A stretch of 64,000 nucleotides of DNA, taken from Campylorhamphus procurvoides (taxonomy: Eukaryota > Chordata > Aves > Passeriformes > Dendrocolaptidae). Position numbers and translations under genes: made by a program. This document shows, piece after piece, positions 12,769-26,213 of this stretch. The notes below the pieces were generated by a model, which was not told the DNA's origin, did not search any database, and saw only the letters and a list, made by a program, of their open reading frames with translations. The stretch is taken from NCBI GenBank assembly GCA_013396655.1, contig WBMV01003160.1:1-64000 (forward strand). The letters run 5' to 3'. Each line of letters begins with the position of its first letter. Within the stretch, counting starts at the first letter, position 1.

Positions 12769-13674
12769 AGGTACTTATGAAATGGGATGAAGCTTTTTCT
12801 TGATTATACACCTGCATTTGTGTCTTTTAGATTTTCAGAGTTTGAACATGAGATCTACCTTTTATCTTCAGAGGTTTGAGGGTTCATGAACTAAATGTAG
12901 GAGTTGCTTCAACAGTTTGTCAGTAAGTGTGGGTGACATTTGATTAGATAGATTTATTAGGTTAAACTACTCAAGTTTCTCTTGCCAATTGTAAACTTTG
13001 TTTCATTCCCTCTCCACAGATGAGAGACAGATTTATATACTGTATACCATCAGATCAATATGCATTAAAAGCAGTCAAAGAAAAAAAAAGTAATAAAGAA
13101 TTTATGTAATTGGCTCACTAAGGACTACAAATTAAATTATGGCAGGTTGAGGTTTCAGTGGTGTAAATTATCTACTTATTGATTATTAAACATAAATGGA
13201 GGGATAATCTAATGTCATTACAAGATCACTTGCAGGATTTAAAATTCATTTTCTAGAATGATTTTCCTGGCATCTATTTAAGAGATGTTCAGTAGTGCTT
13301 GTTCTTTAAAAAAAGCCACCACGGGAGTTACTTCAGAAAGAGGCTTCACTTCAGGATGTCTTCATGCTTAGTTGTGTTTGTCATGTTTTGCCTGAATAAT
13401 TAAAACTGTTTTGGTTTTTTCTTTGTTTTGTTGATTTTTTTCCTCTCACTCAGTTGGGCTATTTACTGTATTTGAAAAGACAAACATGTAGATTATTCAC
13501 CTTTATTTTAGCTACTTTTAGATAAATGCAGTTAATCAGGGACAGGAGGGATCTGTTTTTGAAGGAATTATTAGGAATGTGCTACAGTGTCACACAGAGT
13601 AACCTGGGGGTTGATGAAAACTAGGCTGGTACTAGATAGGCGCTGGATTCCCCTAGATTTCCTCTTCAGATTAG

Positions 13675-13706
13675 TTGGCACCTGTGAAGTGCCAACTTCA
13701 CAGGTG
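13675..13706. repeat. Perfect inverted repeat with alternative stem
   Basis: CACCTGTGAAG (13679-13689) and CTTCACAGGTG (13696-13706) are perfect reverse complements around a 6-nt spacer. A competing pairing of TTGGCA (13675-13680) with TGCCAA (13690-13695) uses the spacer of the first. Confidence 0.85.
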
Positions 13707-15229
13707 ATGCTGTTTTGCCAAAGTGCTTGTTAGTCTTGTTTATAGGTTTAAAGTTTAATGGTCTGTAGCCATGAAGGATCCCCCTTTCTGGTTGCATTTC
13801 TCTGAGCTGAGAAATAGAACAAGGGATGTGATTGTGAATCAGAGTGACCAGGCAGGGCCTGAGCATTGTTTCTGACAGGTTTTGCTAGACAGTTACTGTC
13901 CTTACACATCACCTTTCCATATTAAAACTGCAAAGCTGATTGTGACCTTTCAGCATTAAAACCAAAACCCAGCTAATATTGTTGTGGATTCTTTGGGATT
14001 CTGAATTAATGCTCCAGTTCGGCATTGATGCCTTCTGTGTCTTTGCCTCCTGTAATTTCATTCATTACAAGCAATGTTGAACTTATTTACTAATAGAATA
14101 GAGTGTGTCCAGAGTTCTCAGCAGGTGGTAGTCTGTCTTCTGGGAAAGAAATCAACAGAATTACCTCCTCCAGCCCCTAGGACTGCTGATACTGGATCAA
14201 CCTGAAGGTCAGGATTAGTGAAGTGGAGTCTCTGCATGTGCAGCAAGGACCCTATCAAAGCTGACTGGATCATTTTTGATTTTCTGATGTTGCAAAATTA
14301 AAAGTTGTATGGAACATTACATTGCTATAAAAATACATTTTCTACTATACCTACCATTAAACAATGTCCTCCAAGGCTTGAAATATTTTATGTAACTATT
14401 ATGCCAATTTAATTTTAAATTGACTACTGAATTAAAGATGATCTGTTTTCTTTAGCTGTACTAATGAATATATTTTCACAGTAAGGATGATGGATTTAAA
14501 ATCTTGTCTGCTCCATTTACCTGTGGCAGCTCATAGCATTAGTCCCAAACGTCTTCAATACTTGATTTTACAATTGAAAAATAAAAATATTTGTCTTGTG
14601 GGAGAATATTTTTGGTCAGTTAATAAATATTTCAGATGTTGAGCCAAAACTCCATCTGGAATTATCTGAAAACTAATGTCTGTAATTTTTTAGAAGATTT
14701 TTTGGCAAGAATAGAAGTGATAATAGAACTGAGGGCGCGATAGCCAGATTGCTCCTGGGGGAGGGGTGGAGTGGTTTAGTTTCTTTGTTGCTGCTGCTGT
14801 GAATCTGCTGACATCCCTGAAATCTCATGGGGTTGTTTTGAGTTTGAGGGCTACAATTAAGATAAAATCTAGTTCATCCTCACAGCATAATCCTAAAGAT
14901 AGTCTCTAGGCCAGAACAGACCCAAGGGCCTGTTTCATCCAAATTGCGCTTTTATGATAGAGAGGTAGAGAATAACTGTCTGGAAAATAAACAATTCTGT
15001 AATGACTGTTGCAGTTTATTACTCCTGAAGGTGTCTTACTGTAAAGACAGGTGCGTATCACTGTCACCCTGATACTTACCCTGACCAAGGAGTGGACATT
15101 TTGGCTGTCTAAGATGATATTTATAGTGACCAAAACTGGGTCCTGATTAAGAAACAGGGACTCAGATTAGCATTGCCTCTGTTCACTTCTGTTGGAAGAA
15201 TATCTCATAATTTCTTAATATTTTCATGG

Positions 15230-15270
15230 TCGGTTGTTTTTTTTTTTGGTTTAGGTTTGTTTTTTTTTAT
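15230..15270. repeat. G/T-only low-complexity tract
   Basis: T-runs separated by GGTTTAGGTTTG. Confidence 0.8.
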
Positions 15271-16035
15271 TTTGTCAAGAAGTCAAGTAACTTTTACTTG
15301 TGAGTCTTCGGGGAAGTGATGGATTTAATTTTAGGACTTGTCAGAAAAACAGCATTTTCCAGCCTCTCTTTAGAAAATGCTCAGTTTTAGTGAGCAGAGC
15401 TTTTGTTGATAATGTCTGAAATATTTTTTTTCACTGTTTCACGGGGAAAAAAAAGAATCTAAGAGAAAAAATCAGGATCTGAAAACCTTCAGGTGTGCGT
15501 AAGATCAGCAAGAAAAGTAGATAATGTAGATCACAAAGTGAGTCAAAAGCACTCATGCTATTGCTAAAAAGCAAGCCTACAATCGGACAAGTGAACAAAG
15601 CTGTAGTTAGCAAGGCACAAGGGTAAACTCAGGGATTAGACTTTCAACCATGGGTACTTGTGAGCTCATTGCTTGAGTGATTGCTGGCCCAATTGAAGAG
15701 AGCTAAGAACATAGTTTAGGAGATAACCTACAAAACAGGTATGAAACAAATATATTTTGTATTACAGGAGATGAAGATAAATATGTCTTCCATTTTTAAA
15801 GACACAAAGGATTGCTGAGAAGGAGAGTGTAATCTGTTATTTGTTTACATGGTGGGTGAAGCAAGAAATTAGGGGTGTAAACTGCACAAATATATTCCTC
15901 CTCAGGTCTCTTTTAGCCCCTTTTGTTTATGACGATATTGTACTATAAATAGTCTAGAGCAATAAACTGCTATATTAAATCCAGTTGCAAATAGAGTCTT
16001 CTTTTAGATAAATATGAGAAATCAAGGAGGCTAAT

Positions 16036-16140
16036 TAAAAAAAGAAACAAACCCCCAAACAAACAAACAAACAATGCAACCCAAAAATAAAACAGCAAAA
16101 TGTGCCCTAAAACCCCCAAAACAAACAACCCACCCAAACA
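16036..16140. repeat. C/A-only low-complexity tract, about 105 bp
   Basis: Contains CAAACAAACAAACAAAC and two ACCCCCAAA blocks; few G or T. Confidence 0.88.
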
Positions 16141-18978
16141 TAGGAGAGCACCACTAAAACAGCAACATGAAAAGCTCCTGGGGAATTGAAACTATGTGGT
16201 CTGGGAGCTTTGAAAGGCACTATTTTGAGTAGGGAGGTGAATATATTTGTGGGAGGAATCAAGGGGATCAAATAGATTCAGAGAAGCAAAAAATCAGGAC
16301 TGTCCAGAGATGACCTCACAGGAAGAGGAAGAAGGCTTCTGTATTGAGATCCAGTTCAACTTTGAAAAGTAATGAAGTTATTGCTGATTTTCTTTGTTAC
16401 ATTCCTGAGAAAAAATCACTCCTTCATTTAAGAAGTCAAAAATAATAGCCTAGGTCTTTTGATACAATCCTTAATTTATGAAGCTAATAAAAAATACAAA
16501 ATATCCTTTACCTATAATTACTCTGCCCAATAAGTAGTATAGGCTGAGAGTTATCCAGTATTTATCTTAGTCTTGACTTAGAACTGGAAGAAATTTCCCA
16601 ATGAAAAGCACTTCTGAGCCTGTGTCTTGCTTGCTGTGGTTTTTATTGACATGTTATAAATAACTGGGTATGGCAGAGAACTACTGAGTGTAATCAGTAT
16701 TTTGTTATCAAGAAAAGGTGTGGGGAGATTATTTAAGTCCTTAAGAAATAAACAATATTGACAGCGAGGTGTTTCCTATATGGAATTTCAAAGTAAGAGC
16801 AGCTGGATGGCCCTACAGGATATAAATTGAGGAGCTGTATGTGAGAAAATCACAAATGGCAAAGTTGTCACTCTGACCATTTGTCAGTAAGAGTATGTCA
16901 CTCATGTTTAGATTTATAACATCCTTTTTATGATGACTATAAAATTATTTGGTTATGACACTAACTTACCTTTTTATGTAGTATTTAATTCCTTTTTGTA
17001 TAAAATTAGCCTGAAACTGGCAAGTCTATGAAAGATCCTATAATACTGAATTATTATTATTAAGACTTTTATAACCATTTACTTCACATTACATTTTTTC
17101 CTTGCACACATTAAGAAAGATCATGACCTGTCTCTTTGCCAGAGTTCTCATTATCAGAATGAATGCTACAATTTTTTTTAGGGTATAAGAATTGTCTTAG
17201 TGGAAATATCAGTTCTAGAGCGATGGATAATGGTGGAAATCAAAAGTTTAATGCACTCTGTCCTACTCCTACTCTCACAATCCACCTCACTGCAATACTT
17301 CATCATGTTATTTCCTTCTGACCCCATTTCATGCTTTGAAACACAGTTACTGACAAGCCTTGTAGTTTTGTACCAGTAAGTATCTGTAAAGGGTGATTTT
17401 CATAATAAAACAAATGTATAATCTCTTTCAAGAATGCACCCAGTAATGTTTTGGGAAAGTGAATTCCACAGTGTAATTGTATATTATACTCATGATAATG
17501 TCTGTGATTGAGGCTTCTTTACATTTTTACTGTTTAAACTTGCTCACAAATGGCTTTCTGAAGCAAATACTTTTTTTGTGATACAATTCCAAAAAGTACA
17601 AAACAAAGTGTGAGAGATGACAGGCATTTACAAACAACTGCAGCACCAGCCTTAACATCTTGTCGCAGTTCAGTTTCAATATATTATGCTTCCTGAAGCT
17701 GAAACTGAGAAGAGATTTCTCTTAAGGCTTGGACAATGCGTGAAAGATCCTGTTATAAGACTCAGTAATAAAGAAAAGTTTTGAAGCTTGAAGGAAGACA
17801 GAACCTCTTCATAAATATTGCAAGGAGAAATGACTGTCTCATAATCATATGAGAAATCTATTTAGATTATTTCTCCAGATATTGTTAGTTCTATCTCATT
17901 TAAAAATAGTCTTGCACAGATGCATATCTAGAGAAGCCCTGCTGGCCTCAAATCACTCTGATGCTGCAGCTGAGCTTGTTTGGCAAGGGAATTCTTCCAG
18001 CTGGTTAGTTCCTACTAATTGGTAGGATTTTGTAATCAGATGATACTGCTAATGTCCATTGATGAGTGTTACTGTAGAGCAAACCTATTCCTTACAAGTG
18101 ACCACATGAGCTGGGACTTCTTCCTCAAATATGTGGTTGTATTTAATTGTATAAGTTTAGCCTTTATATTTTGATGCCTTTTGGAGGAATAGCTTGACTA
18201 GGCTCCTATTTCTATGCTCAGGAAACTCCCACTCAATCTTTGTGGACTTGCCAAATGGTACAGGTAAATGGGGTCTCCCTCTCTTGTCTTTTAGTGAGCA
18301 CCATGTTGTTGCCCACACACATGTGGATGGGTGAGAGTCACTTGCTATTGTTGATGCAACAAAGGTGCAAATCATACAAACAATGTTTGTTTTGTGTGTG
18401 CCCTGTGTGCACAGTAGAGGGAACTGGGAGTGCCTGACTCATGTTTTGCCAGCAATTGGAAAATCTTCCCTGTATCAGAGACAAGGTGATTTCAGTGTGC
18501 CGAGGTCTGATCATGTTTTCCCCACTGATTGCAAAACTAGATTTTCACTAGCTGTATCCTTTCTGGCCTTACTATATGGCTTTGAATCAAGTGCTAACAA
18601 AGGGCTATACTATTCTCCATCAATTTATGACAAAACTAGATAATTCAGACCCTGAATTGTAAAGCTGTGGTTATCTCAATAACTCTGTACAGTGGAGACT
18701 ACATTTATTACTCCATAATATTGTCATCCTTTCCAGACTTTCCTTCCACAAAATCTCCTAAATATAAGAGCATCTTTTCCTTTAGTCCATTTGAAAGACT
18801 GATTTATCTGCTCCTCTTGTTGAGATTTTTACTTCAATTGCTATAAGAATTTCACTATTATGTTTAATATTGTAAAGTATTATAATACATTCATAGATAT
18901 TTAAAGTTAATAGTTACCTGTAGTCATGAAACTATGATCAACAGTGATCACAGTAGCATATTTAGTTAGAACATATAA

Positions 18979-19058
18979 CCAAAAAAAAGGTAGTTCACTG
19001 AAAAAAAAAAAGGGCAAAAAAGCCACCATCATAAAAAAACAACAAAACAAACAAAACC
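18979..19058. repeat. A-rich and C/A low-complexity tract
   Basis: Several A-runs, then ACAACAAAACAAACAAAACC. Confidence 0.8.
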
Positions 19059-19703
19059 TTATTACTGTTTTCAGTGTGTATCTTCAACTTTCAGTTAGTT
19101 ACTTTCTTTTGCTTTTTTCTGGTTATTCATTTAGTATTTTTATCTTAAGGTCCTTAAACACCTATAATAAGACACTTTCTTTATGATAAGTAAAAGAGAT
19201 GTACCTCTCTATGCATCCTCTCACTATACTTTCATAGCCTCTTCTGTCTGGTTTCCTCAACGTCCTGTATAAATAGTAGATCTTATTAGTTTCAAAACTT
19301 AGTTTAAGATCTTAGTAGTTTAAATTAGTCTTACTAATTCCTTTACTGGCGGGAAAATATTCAGTCTTACTTGCCACTCTTCTGCTTACATTGTCTAGTA
19401 TTTCATCATGTCTTGTGGCATTATGATGAATTGAGAAGTGTGTCCACATCTTTGCTTGTCTAGACAGCTGGGTGGAAAGCAAAAGAATCATAGCGTAAGG
19501 AATTCAGTCATGCATAGTGCTTGAGTGGATCGGGACCCAAAATTTGACTGTGTTTATGAATGTTGCTGTAATATAAATAATGCTTAGTAAGACTTACCGA
19601 GCTCCAAAATCTGCAACCTTGCAAAAAGTAACACCTTTTTGTCTGGTAATTTTCCACTTGATGAGTCCTTTCTGTGTTTTTTAAAGGTCTTTTTAATAAT
19701 TTG

Positions 19704-19719
19704 AAAAAAAAAAAAAAAA
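19704..19719. repeat. Poly(A) run
   Basis: Sixteen A residues. No coding remnant, poly(A) signal at the right distance, or target duplication is seen, so it is not called a processed pseudogene. Confidence 0.85.
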
Positions 19720-21155
19720 GAATCCTCAGGCTTCATTTCTTTAAACAGCCATTTTGCATTTGTTTCAAGTCCCAGTCAGGTATTATGTATTGAAGTTATG
19801 ACTTGCTTTCTTAGATTGTTGTTTTGGTTTTTTTACTCACCTTTTTCTTTTACATAAGCAAGAAGTTAGGAAAAAAAACCCCAAACCTGCTCATTACTAT
19901 TTAGCAATTGAAAAGCACAAAATATACTACAGAAATTTTTCTGAATCTAAAAGTATTTTCGGAGACATTTAAGAGTGCAATTCAGGTGTCTGTCTCTTTC
20001 CTTCAAAGACATTAAATAAACCAAACTGACTAACTAGTAGGTGTAGCTTAATCAGAAAATCCTATGTTTAGTAATTGTAACATTAGGCTATTATTCCACT
20101 TACGTTTTCATTAGTGCTATAAACTCCTCTGCACAGCAGGACTTAGAGGCAAACTATATCTTGTAGAGAATTTTCAAAATAAATATGTTATTTTCACTGA
20201 TGTGTCAAATTTGAAGAATTTATAATACCATGATGTTCCTTAAAAATATAATGTGAAATAATCCAAAAAGGTGGTGAGGTTTTTTTTGCATATGAAGCTC
20301 CTGCCTTGCTTAAAATTGTGCATCATATTTGACTTCCATTCCTGGGATTTGACACCAGAGTAGTATAGGTGAAAATTGTATTTCCTGGTGGAATTGTCAT
20401 GGAAATTTTTGGTTTGTCTTTCTAGCACAGTAATGATTCAAAAGGTATTATGGTTTACTAGGATGAGGTTTGGTGTTATATGATTAGCAACCCTTTTTCT
20501 GTAGCCATGTGTGTTGTATACAGATAAGTTCAGGCACAAACAAGGATTTCTGTGTCCCAGAACATATCTGAAAGATGTCACAGAAAGGCTATGGGTTTTA
20601 TGGACTCGCAAGCCTGAGTAGCTTCATAGAGATACATAACATAACATGTTTCTGAAAAACATAGAGAATTTTATATGTAGTTAAAAATGATCTTATTTTA
20701 AATCAATATTTAAACTCTAGTTACAAAATTCAAAATGAATGATACATTGGCATGATCTTACAAGTTTGAGTCATGAGATTAAAATTCATTTTATACAATG
20801 GGTAACAAGCACAAACGTATCAGGGATGTGATCCTATCGAAGGCTGAGTTTATTGAACTCTCCTTAAATCAGGTTTGATTGGTGCACCTGCTCAGACTTA
20901 TGGACTACTGTTCAGACTTATGGAAAAAAAGGTCTATGAGAGAGATAGTGATAGAATTTTTCTTGGGGAGGAAGCAAAACAACTAATATTTTCTTCCCAG
21001 ATGGGCTTTTCTGAGCTTCATTTTATTTTGTTGTATGTGTTGCCGTAGGGCTTTCATGAATTTGTAGATTTTTATACTTCTAGGTATACTTCTCACATAT
21101 AGCATAGCCTGCAACCTCTGACCCTGTGTTAGCTGTCTTAAGGGTCAGATAATAG

Positions 21156-21517
21156 NNNNNNNNNNNNNNNNNNNNNNNNNNNNNNNNNNNNNNNNNNNNN
21201 NNNNNNNNNNNNNNNNNNNNNNNNNNNNNNNNNNNNNNNNNNNNNNNNNNNNNNNNNNNNNNNNNNNNNNNNNNNNNNNNNNNNNNNNNNNNNNNNNNNN
21301 NNNNNNNNNNNNNNNNNNNNNNNNNNNNNNNNNNNNNNNNNNNNNNNNNNNNNNNNNNNNNNNNNNNNNNNNNNNNNNNNNNNNNNNNNNNNNNNNNNNN
21401 NNNNNNNNNNNNNNNNNNNNNNNNNNNNNNNNNNNNNNNNNNNNNNNNNNNNNNNNNNNNNNNNNNNNNNNNNNNNNNNNNNNNNNNNNNNNNNNNNNNN
21501 NNNNNNNNNNNNNNNNN
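21156..21517. other. Assembly gap (362 N)
   Basis: Unknown bases. The open frame crossing it on the minus strand is an artefact of the Ns. A short AT-rich tandem repeat abuts its right side (21542-21597). Confidence 0.99.
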
Positions 21518-21541
21518 TCTGTTACTTATCAACACGTGTTG

Positions 21542-21597
21542 TACTCTTTTATACTTTTTATACTTTATATACTCTTTTATACTCCTTTATATTCTCT
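21542..21597. repeat. Degenerate AT-rich tandem repeat
   Basis: Imperfect repeats of a TACTCTTTTA-like unit, about 56 bp visible; may continue into the assembly gap. Confidence 0.75.
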
Positions 21598-21957
21598 ACC
21601 CCAAAACCCTATAAGTAAAAGAACTCTTCTCTGCTTTACCCATATAAAGTTGTCTTGGAAATGTTTTTTCCCCTTCCTTAAGGCAACATATGAGAGATAA
21701 CATTCAAATGGGCCTTGGCTCTCAAAATGTGAAATAGAATCAATGTCAAAAATTATTTTTGCTTGTCATTCACAGTCCTAAGTTTTACATAGCATATGCT
21801 TGATTGAATTTAAGCACCTAAAATAGTGAGAAGCACAAGTAAATCTCTATAGCCATGGAATTACGAGAGTCCCAAACAAATATTAAAAAACTGGAATTGC
21901 AATGGTTGAAACAGATGTTGATCTGCAACTATTCTGAAGATGTCTAAAGCTCTGACT

Positions 21958-22281
21958 TTAAAAAGGAGTCAAACATAAATTAACCAGGAAAACACAATGC
22001 TGAGTTGCTAATTGCTCTACTAATATGATGATGTGCATCTCTTGGGAAGCTTTAGGACTTCGACCCCAGTGGGGACAAAGACTGATAACGGCCCACAAAA
22101 TAGCCCATGGCATTCTTAGTGGGATGTGGGATACTTTGCTTGCAAATTGCCTAATGAAATTTAGTCCATGTCCTTTATAACTGGCTGTCATATCATGCAT
22201 GAGTAGTTCTGTAACTGCTGTGCAGGAAATTAATTGCTGCCCTTCAATTAAATACATTCCCAGTAAGTGGACAAGGGTCAC
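21958..22281 (-). other. Unassigned 107-codon open frame
   Basis: The frame starts with Met and runs 107 codons to a stop. The predicted protein is hydrophobic in several stretches (for example AILWAVISLCPHW and IIILVEQL), but no domain, signal peptide or catalytic motif is recognisable. In a window this size, one or two open frames of this length are expected by chance. A remnant of an unidentified retroelement is the main alternative. No function is proposed. Confidence 0.15.
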
Positions 22282-22448
22282 AAGTGGTGAGATTTTTTAG
22301 ACTCTGAAGCTTAGGGAACTAATAATGAATGGGACTTCCTGGCTCATTAAACCCAATCTCATACTTCTGTACACCATTTGTATTTTAATATTTATTTTGT
22401 AAACAAATGAAATTTCATATTAAATCTACTCTTTTTTTTTTTTTTTAG

Positions 22449-22518
22449 GTGCTGAAGATACACTTATTGAAGAAGAATTGGACAGAGAGATCATGAGGCA
22501 GAATTTTTTTTACCATTG
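22449..22518 (+). other. Candidate internal exon (70 nt), unverified
   Basis: A run of 15 T ends in AG at 22447-22448, a strong 3' splice site pattern. The next 70 nt are open in the frame starting with GT as the last two bases of a split codon, reading AEDTLIEEELDREIMRQNF then FYH. They are followed by GTAATC, an acceptable 5' splice site. The frame meets a stop immediately inside the would-be intron (TGG TAA), so coding would need splicing at that donor. The peptide is acidic and helix-prone, and I do not recognise the protein. T-runs before AG are common in AT-rich DNA, so chance is a real alternative. Confidence 0.25.
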
Positions 22519-24363
22519 GTAATCTTCTAGTCACATAATAAATTTGTTCTGTTTGTAAACCACTGATTTCTCTACCAGCTAAATTTTTCATTTCATTAAC
22601 TCTGAAACCTCCATAGCATTTAGCTCATTCACTCGATTTATGTATGACAAAAAGCAGTTTCCTTAAAACTCTTATTTTGGTGTACTATGAAAGTCAAATT
22701 CTTCTATGTTTTTATATTTCTTTCATTCTTTCAATCATCTCAGATTTTTAGTTAGTCTTTCTGAAAACATGATTACAATTTTAGTCAAGATCTTAGTGCT
22801 TTATGTTTCTCTATTTAAAATATTTCTTCATATTTATTATTTTTAAACATAGCTTAAAAATGGGCTGCAGTCAGTCTCTAATTCACTGGGTTTTGTATCT
22901 GCTGTGATTTTAATTCTAACTTTCAGTCTAGTGTAGACAGTTCTGATCTAATGATGAAGTAAGATTTACTGCATGACCTTGCATTTAATTCTGTTGAAAC
23001 ACATCAAATTAAGTTTTACTGCAATTCCCCAGGTCATCCAGACCTCTTGTAAGTCATTCTGATCCTTATTTAGCAAAAATATTTACCTACTACTGAATAT
23101 TGGAAGTATATGCATGTGACAACTTTTATGACAGAGAATATTTTAATAACCTGGGTTACTGTTTGATGATCCTTTCATTCATGTAATCCTGTGGGTGGCT
23201 TCATTTTAAACTCATCCATAAGGCTGTTTCAATGTCATAACTGATGTATTCATGTAAAATGAGTGCAGGCATTGTTATATATAGTGAAGCATATATGTAA
23301 CCATGTAAGAGAATTTATATGCACATATAAATTGTATATACAGTTGTCTTTCACTTCTTACATTCTCAAGTATAAGCTCCATCTTGTAATTTTATGGCTT
23401 TAAATTACATCTTGGTATACATTGCATGTAGCTGTGCCCTTCAATCTACAGCACATTTTTAAAAGTAGTGCTGTAAGTTATTTGATTGGTTTGCACAGTA
23501 CATTTTGACTGATGAAATAGAAGAACACAGAGACAACTTTGCCACATAATAAAACAGTTATTAATGGATTTTAGATGTAAATATACATAGGGATAATAAT
23601 ACTGTGTTAATTGCTATGATGATTTATCTTCCTGAATATGGTTGGAAGTATGTTAGCCTAACCTGTTTAAAGTTTTTATCATTGAATTAAAAAATAAACT
23701 TTAATTCTATTTGGCAAAGTGGATGCCAAAACATATGTAGTGAGAAATAATGCAATGACTATAATTAAGGGCATAGGTCAGTCATACACTCTTGATCTAC
23801 TGGTGACTTGGATATGAAAAAATGTTATAAAGTTGCCAAATGTAGGATTCTTCTTACAGGGACAAAAGAATGAGATACTATTTTCAGAACGGTGGACTCT
23901 TATGGAAAATAACAAGGTTCAAGTCTATGCAGAATGGAAAATACTTATATTGCAGTATAATTTTCTAAAGCTTACAGAGCATCTCTGTGATAACTCCCCT
24001 GAATGACTGAAGATAAATCAAAAGAAGTTATTAGAAGAACAAGAATGACAAAACAATGACCTTGAAGCTTCATCTCCTCAAAGATGGCCTGGATAATTAA
24101 TAAGAGATATTTTTTATTCTCCACCCTCCTTACAGAGACGTCTTTGCTGAATTTAATGGAATTGATCAGAAATCAGTGATTTGTTAAGATCCAACTAGAA
24201 GCCCAGAAATGGAAATTCCAGACTCTTGAATGCTGACATGGAATGAGACAGGATCTACACTGAGCTTGCTAATATTTTGTCATTAAAATGCAGGAAATAA
24301 CAAAACTCAGTCAAACTTATTTAGTCTTGAACTAATACTAATACATGAAGAAAAAATATAGGA

Positions 24364-24395
24364 CATATATATATATACACACACATATATATATT
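24364..24395. repeat. Compound (AT)n-(AC)n-(AT)n microsatellite
   Basis: About 32 bp of alternating purine-pyrimidine dinucleotides. Confidence 0.9.
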
Positions 24396-26213
24396 TGAGT
24401 ATTGAATATATATGTACACTCATACTTGAGTATTGCACTGTGTAGCAAAACCAAAAATTAGAATCCAAAAATAGTGTTGCTTTTTAGTTAAGAAAAAAAA
24501 TAACATATTTAAGAAAGGTATTAGGTAAGTGTATGTGCAACAGTATCTTGGCAGGAAACTCTCTGGAAGTGCTTCTGCAAACTCTGATGAAAAGTGATTG
24601 AACCATGAGGTCTCTTCCCCCAAACATGGGGAATAGACTGATCATTTCAAGAATGTGGAAAAGCAAGCTGAAAGGTGCCACCTATCCAAAGACTTTAAAA
24701 TAACTTCTTGTAACCAATCAGATGAATATGTGCTCAAGGCCAAAAAGGCAAAGAAAATCTGATGCTCACAGTCTTACAGAGAAAAAAAAAATTAAGTTTT
24801 TGATAGGGAAAGAAAACATGCAGCTTGCTAATCACCATAGTAAAGACGGAATTAAGGCTCAGATTTTTCCTTCTTTATATCTCTATGGCTACTCTATTTG
24901 AAAGAAAAGATTCCATTTAATTTCATATAACCTCTCACTGACTAGTCAAGTGCTTGATAAATCTGAAAATAATTCACTTAGCTGAAGTACAATATGAACT
25001 TTGTACCTCAATATCAGATTGCTCCTTGTAGAAAGTGTGCTGACTGGGCCTCTTTCAGTACTCACATTATGTAGTCATTTACACTTGTGAGAAGCAACAT
25101 ACTAAAACGTTAGTTCACTTTACATCCATATCACAATCAACATTTGTATGGATGACTGCTTAGAATTCAAGGGAAGTAAGAACTGGGGCATGAACCAGCC
25201 ATTTTGTCCTGCTCGTCTGGATAAGTTTATTCCCTCAAGGGTACAGAAATGTAGAAGTGTTCGCTCAGAACAGAAGTTCTGTAGGCTGCGTGGGGGCAGA
25301 AACTACCAGGGAATGTTTCGTATCAAATTTACACCCAACAGAGTGAGGATGAGTAATTGTTAGGTGAGAAGTTGCTATAGCTTTGTGTTAGCAGTTCTGA
25401 GTTCAGCTATATTATCTGAGACCCAATGGAGAGACTAGGTGACTGTGAAAATTAGTAATGGCTTATACAATCATTTCTAGATCAACAGTTTGTATATATT
25501 GAACTTTATTGTTGCAATGACTAGCTGATGACTCTTCTATGGTCTTTGAATTAATTGTCTATATTTGTTTTAGTGAATGGACCACTTAAAATAACTTCCA
25601 CAGCAGGCCTTCTGTGGCATAGCTGCTCATTACTGCTGTAGAAACTGAGACCTGACTGGAATGGAGAATGTAACTGCTCTATCAGTCCTAGAAGTAGCTT
25701 TTTCAAAGCAGAAATGAAATGTGTGTTGTGTAATATGGAAAAAGTAGAACAGAGAAATTTAAACCCTCTAAGAGAACTGAACTGTCATCCTGATACTCCC
25801 TATAAAAAAAATTAAATTCACCAAATTTTCCCTGAACTGACATTGGTATCTTGTGTAAATGACAACCCTAAAGACATTCAGATTCGGAGTCACCCTTGTA
25901 AGATGCCTTCTCCTCTCAGTTGCCTACTGGAAGAGTGAAAGCTTTTTATGGTGAGTGCATTATTAAAATTCTTGAACCTGGATGAAAAAAATCCGGCTCT
26001 GAATCTGAGGAATCACGTGGCTTCCTTCAGCTGCTTATCTCCAGATTTCTTCCAGTGTTTTTTCACTTTCTCTCTATGAATTTTGTGCTTCACATCTAAT
26101 TGGAATTTTCTTCTCTTCAGTTTGTAATCATTAGTTAAGATTGTCTTTTCCTAAGAGTTTGGATAGGCCTTTATGTCAAGTGTTGCCTGCCTGTCAAAAT
26201 TACTATGTATCAT

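Larger units (their letters stand above)
5271..21155. other. Long unique stretch, no gene seen
   Basis: About 15.9 kb with no recognisable exon, RNA gene or dated transposon. It holds low-complexity C/A or G/T tracts (6521, 10736, 12661, 15230, 16036, 18979), a 16-A run at 19704-19719, and a perfect small hairpin at 13679-13706. A somewhat GC-richer pocket at about 6640-7010 shows no family I know. Short open frames are scattered on both strands and show no codon pattern or motifs. Old diverged repeats may be present that cannot be seen without a search. Confidence 0.55.
21518..22448. other. Unique sequence between gap and candidate exon
   Basis: Starts with an AT-rich repeat beside the gap. 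It contains an unassigned 107-codon minus-strand open frame (21958-22281). A 15-T pyrimidine run at 22432-22446 closes the stretch. Confidence 0.5.

Noticed and set aside
19704..19719. Poly(A) tail of a processed pseudogene
   Set aside because: No coding remnant or target duplication flanks it.
21080..21535. 151-codon minus-strand open frame
   Set aside because: Most of it is unknown bases in the assembly gap.
25148..25363. 71-codon basic open frame
   Set aside because: No motif, and its length is ordinary for chance.
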